Source: Grifola frondosa (taxonomy: Eukaryota; Basidiomycota; Agaricomycetes; Polyporales; Grifolaceae). Taken from it: a stretch of DNA of 64,000 bases. Each line of letters opens with the position of its first letter. Position 1 is the first letter of the stretch. Made by a program: the position numbers and the translations under genes. The notes under the pieces were generated by a model. The model saw only the letters and a list, made by a program, of their open reading frames with translations. It had not been told where the DNA came from and ran no database searches. This document shows, in pieces, positions 62,881-64,000 of this stretch. The stretch covers positions 1,674,001 to 1,738,000 of the forward strand of contig LUGG01000003.1 of assembly GCA_001683735.1 (NCBI GenBank), given 5' to 3'.

Positions 62881-63409
62881 GTATACCAGTCTTGGATTAG
62901 TCCGATTCACTCGTTCTGTGAGCTGGGCAATCAGCACTCCAATATTGCAGAAAACCAGCGCTACAGCGGCGCTTCGGATGCTGGCTTGGTGAGGTTTGAG
63001 GTTTGAGTTCGGTGCGGGAGCAGATGAGACATAAGTATTCCTCCGCGGACACACAATGTCGCCGTCGGATGGTGGGCTTGCATGTCCGGGACTGAACCTA
63101 TCCGCATCCTTGGATTGAACGCCATGTCGATGATGGCAGCGAATGGCGAGAACCCCATGATCATGCATGTTGGATATCGCGAACATCAGCAGCACTTCAG
63201 TTATCAGAGCCGCAATCGATGCAGGAGAACGCCGAGGGTAACGTTTATCGCCAGTGTGCATTCCATTCGGATCCGAGTGGTCTAGTCTCGAGCGCAATGC
63301 GTATCGTCCGCGGTCAGCTGCAGCCCTCCTTATCTCTGAGAGGCCTCGTCGACCCAGGTCGACCCCCGCCTGACTCCGCACCACAACTCGCATCATTCAC
63401 ACTAACACT
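62881..63409. other. Intergenic, upstream of the dehydrogenase gene
   Basis: No gene supported. A minus-strand frame through 62803-63396 is open but overlaps repeat A' and lacks any motif. Confidence 0.35.
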
Positions 63410-64000
63410 ATGCCCGGTCGAATCCAGCACAAAGTAGGCTCAGCGTTCTCACCACAAGCCCGCGTACAACACAATTCCATAGGCTGCTCTCATAACCGGC
63501 GCCGGCTCGTACGTACACCCTCAACACCAATGGCCTCCTCTGACACACACGCGTATACAGAGGCATCGGGCTCGAGTCCGCGCTCCTCTTCGCGCAGGAG
63601 GGCGCAAACGTCCTCCTCGTAGACATCAACCTCGCCGCAGCCGAGAAGACGCTCGCACTCGTGCGCCAGCGCGCGCCCGGCGTCCAGGCCGCCGCAATCC
63701 GCGCCGACGTCGGGAAGGAGGCGGACGTCAAAGCTGCCGTCGACAAGGCCGTCGAGCTCTTCGGACGACTCGACATTATGGTGCGCCCCCTTCGCGCGTT
63801 TGATCTCCCTTCCCTTTGCTGACCAGATCCTGCGTTGCCATGCCACGCACAGTTCAACAACGCCGGTGCGCTTCCCTTCCCTCCTACTTCTCCTTCCACT
63901 TCCCCGCCGCACCTGCCATCGGCGCACGTGGCTCGCTGACGGCGCTTCGCAGGGATCATGCACCCCGCGGACGACAACGCGCTCAACACGGAGGAGCGCA
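63410..64000 (+). CDS. Short-chain dehydrogenase/reductase, 5' part, cut by window end
   Basis: NAD(P)-dependent oxidoreductase of the SDR superfamily. Exons: 63410-63433 (MPGRIQHK), 63483-63508, 63561-63780, 63853-63865, and one starting about 63953. They join in phase. The dinucleotide-binding motif AALITGAGSGIG spans the second and third exons. VLLVDINLAAAE gives the acidic residue after beta-2, often a sign of NAD preference, and RADVGKEADVKAAV follows with the usual Asp. The NNAG motif is on a 13-nt exon (TTCAACAACGCCG), followed by IMHPADD. The catalytic Ser-Tyr-Lys lies beyond the window. GC content is higher than in neighbours. No lesion is seen. Confidence 0.88.

Noticed and set aside
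62803..63396. 197-residue minus-strand frame joined to repeat A'
   Set aside because: No motif, and it crosses the repeat boundary; the matching peptide in the other copy is joined to unrelated sequence.

Overview
The window looks like a transposon-rich segment of a mushroom-forming basidiomycete (Agaricomycete) genome. Evidence: short GT-AG introns (about 46-70 nt) in almost every gene, very small exons, a P450 and a short-chain dehydrogenase, a DUF6698-type protein, and Plavaka/CACTA-type transposases of the kind common in Agaricomycetes. I found no tRNA, rRNA or CRISPR array. Family names come from recognised motifs and remembered family patterns; no search was run.

Layout. 1-20 kb is a nest of mobile DNA. 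A DUF6698-type gene (3.03-6.30 kb, minus) faces away from a Plavaka-type transposase (6.60-10.47 kb, plus) across 300 bp. The transposase is broken by stop codons, a 1.84-kb insertion and a hAT-type MITE in an intron. Its second half lies at 15.66-12.87 kb on the opposite strand, between two 2.19-kb inverted repeats, so the gene appears to have been cut in two by an inversion. At least four copies of a ~380-bp MITE (TAGTGTTGC termini, 8-bp target duplications) and a hAT transposase fragment (19.3-19.65 kb) lie here.

20.5-22.7 kb holds an apparently intact 12-exon cytochrome P450 whose I-helix and haem-cysteine motifs are carried by 14-nt and 11-nt exons. Two pairs of inverted repeats are then nested: A (23.25-24.25 kb) pairs with A' (61.88-62.88 kb), both 1000 bp; B (25.9-28.8 kb) pairs with B' (38.7-41.6 kb), about 2.9 kb. 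Each B arm carries the same 11-exon gene of unknown function. The left copy reads as 623 codons; the right copy has one base deleted and is frameshifted. Between the B arms are a predicted coiled-coil membrane protein, a decayed unknown gene and two tandem FHA-domain Ser/Thr kinases of the Chk2/Rad53 type.

41.7-51.5 kb carries a WD40 protein, a small unknown ORF, a class I methyltransferase-like gene and a long CACTA Tnp2-type transposase gene. From 51.5 to 63 kb the density of recognisable genes is low: a few small spliced genes and a ~194-bp tandem duplication. The window ends inside a short-chain dehydrogenase gene that contains a 13-nt exon.

Overall there is no single operon-like pathway. 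The most informative content is structural: nested inverted repeats, a transposase split by inversion, a MITE that duplicated a splice acceptor, and tandem FHA kinases enclosed by near-identical inverted gene copies. Exon edges given here are from reading splice signals by eye and may be off by one or two bases.
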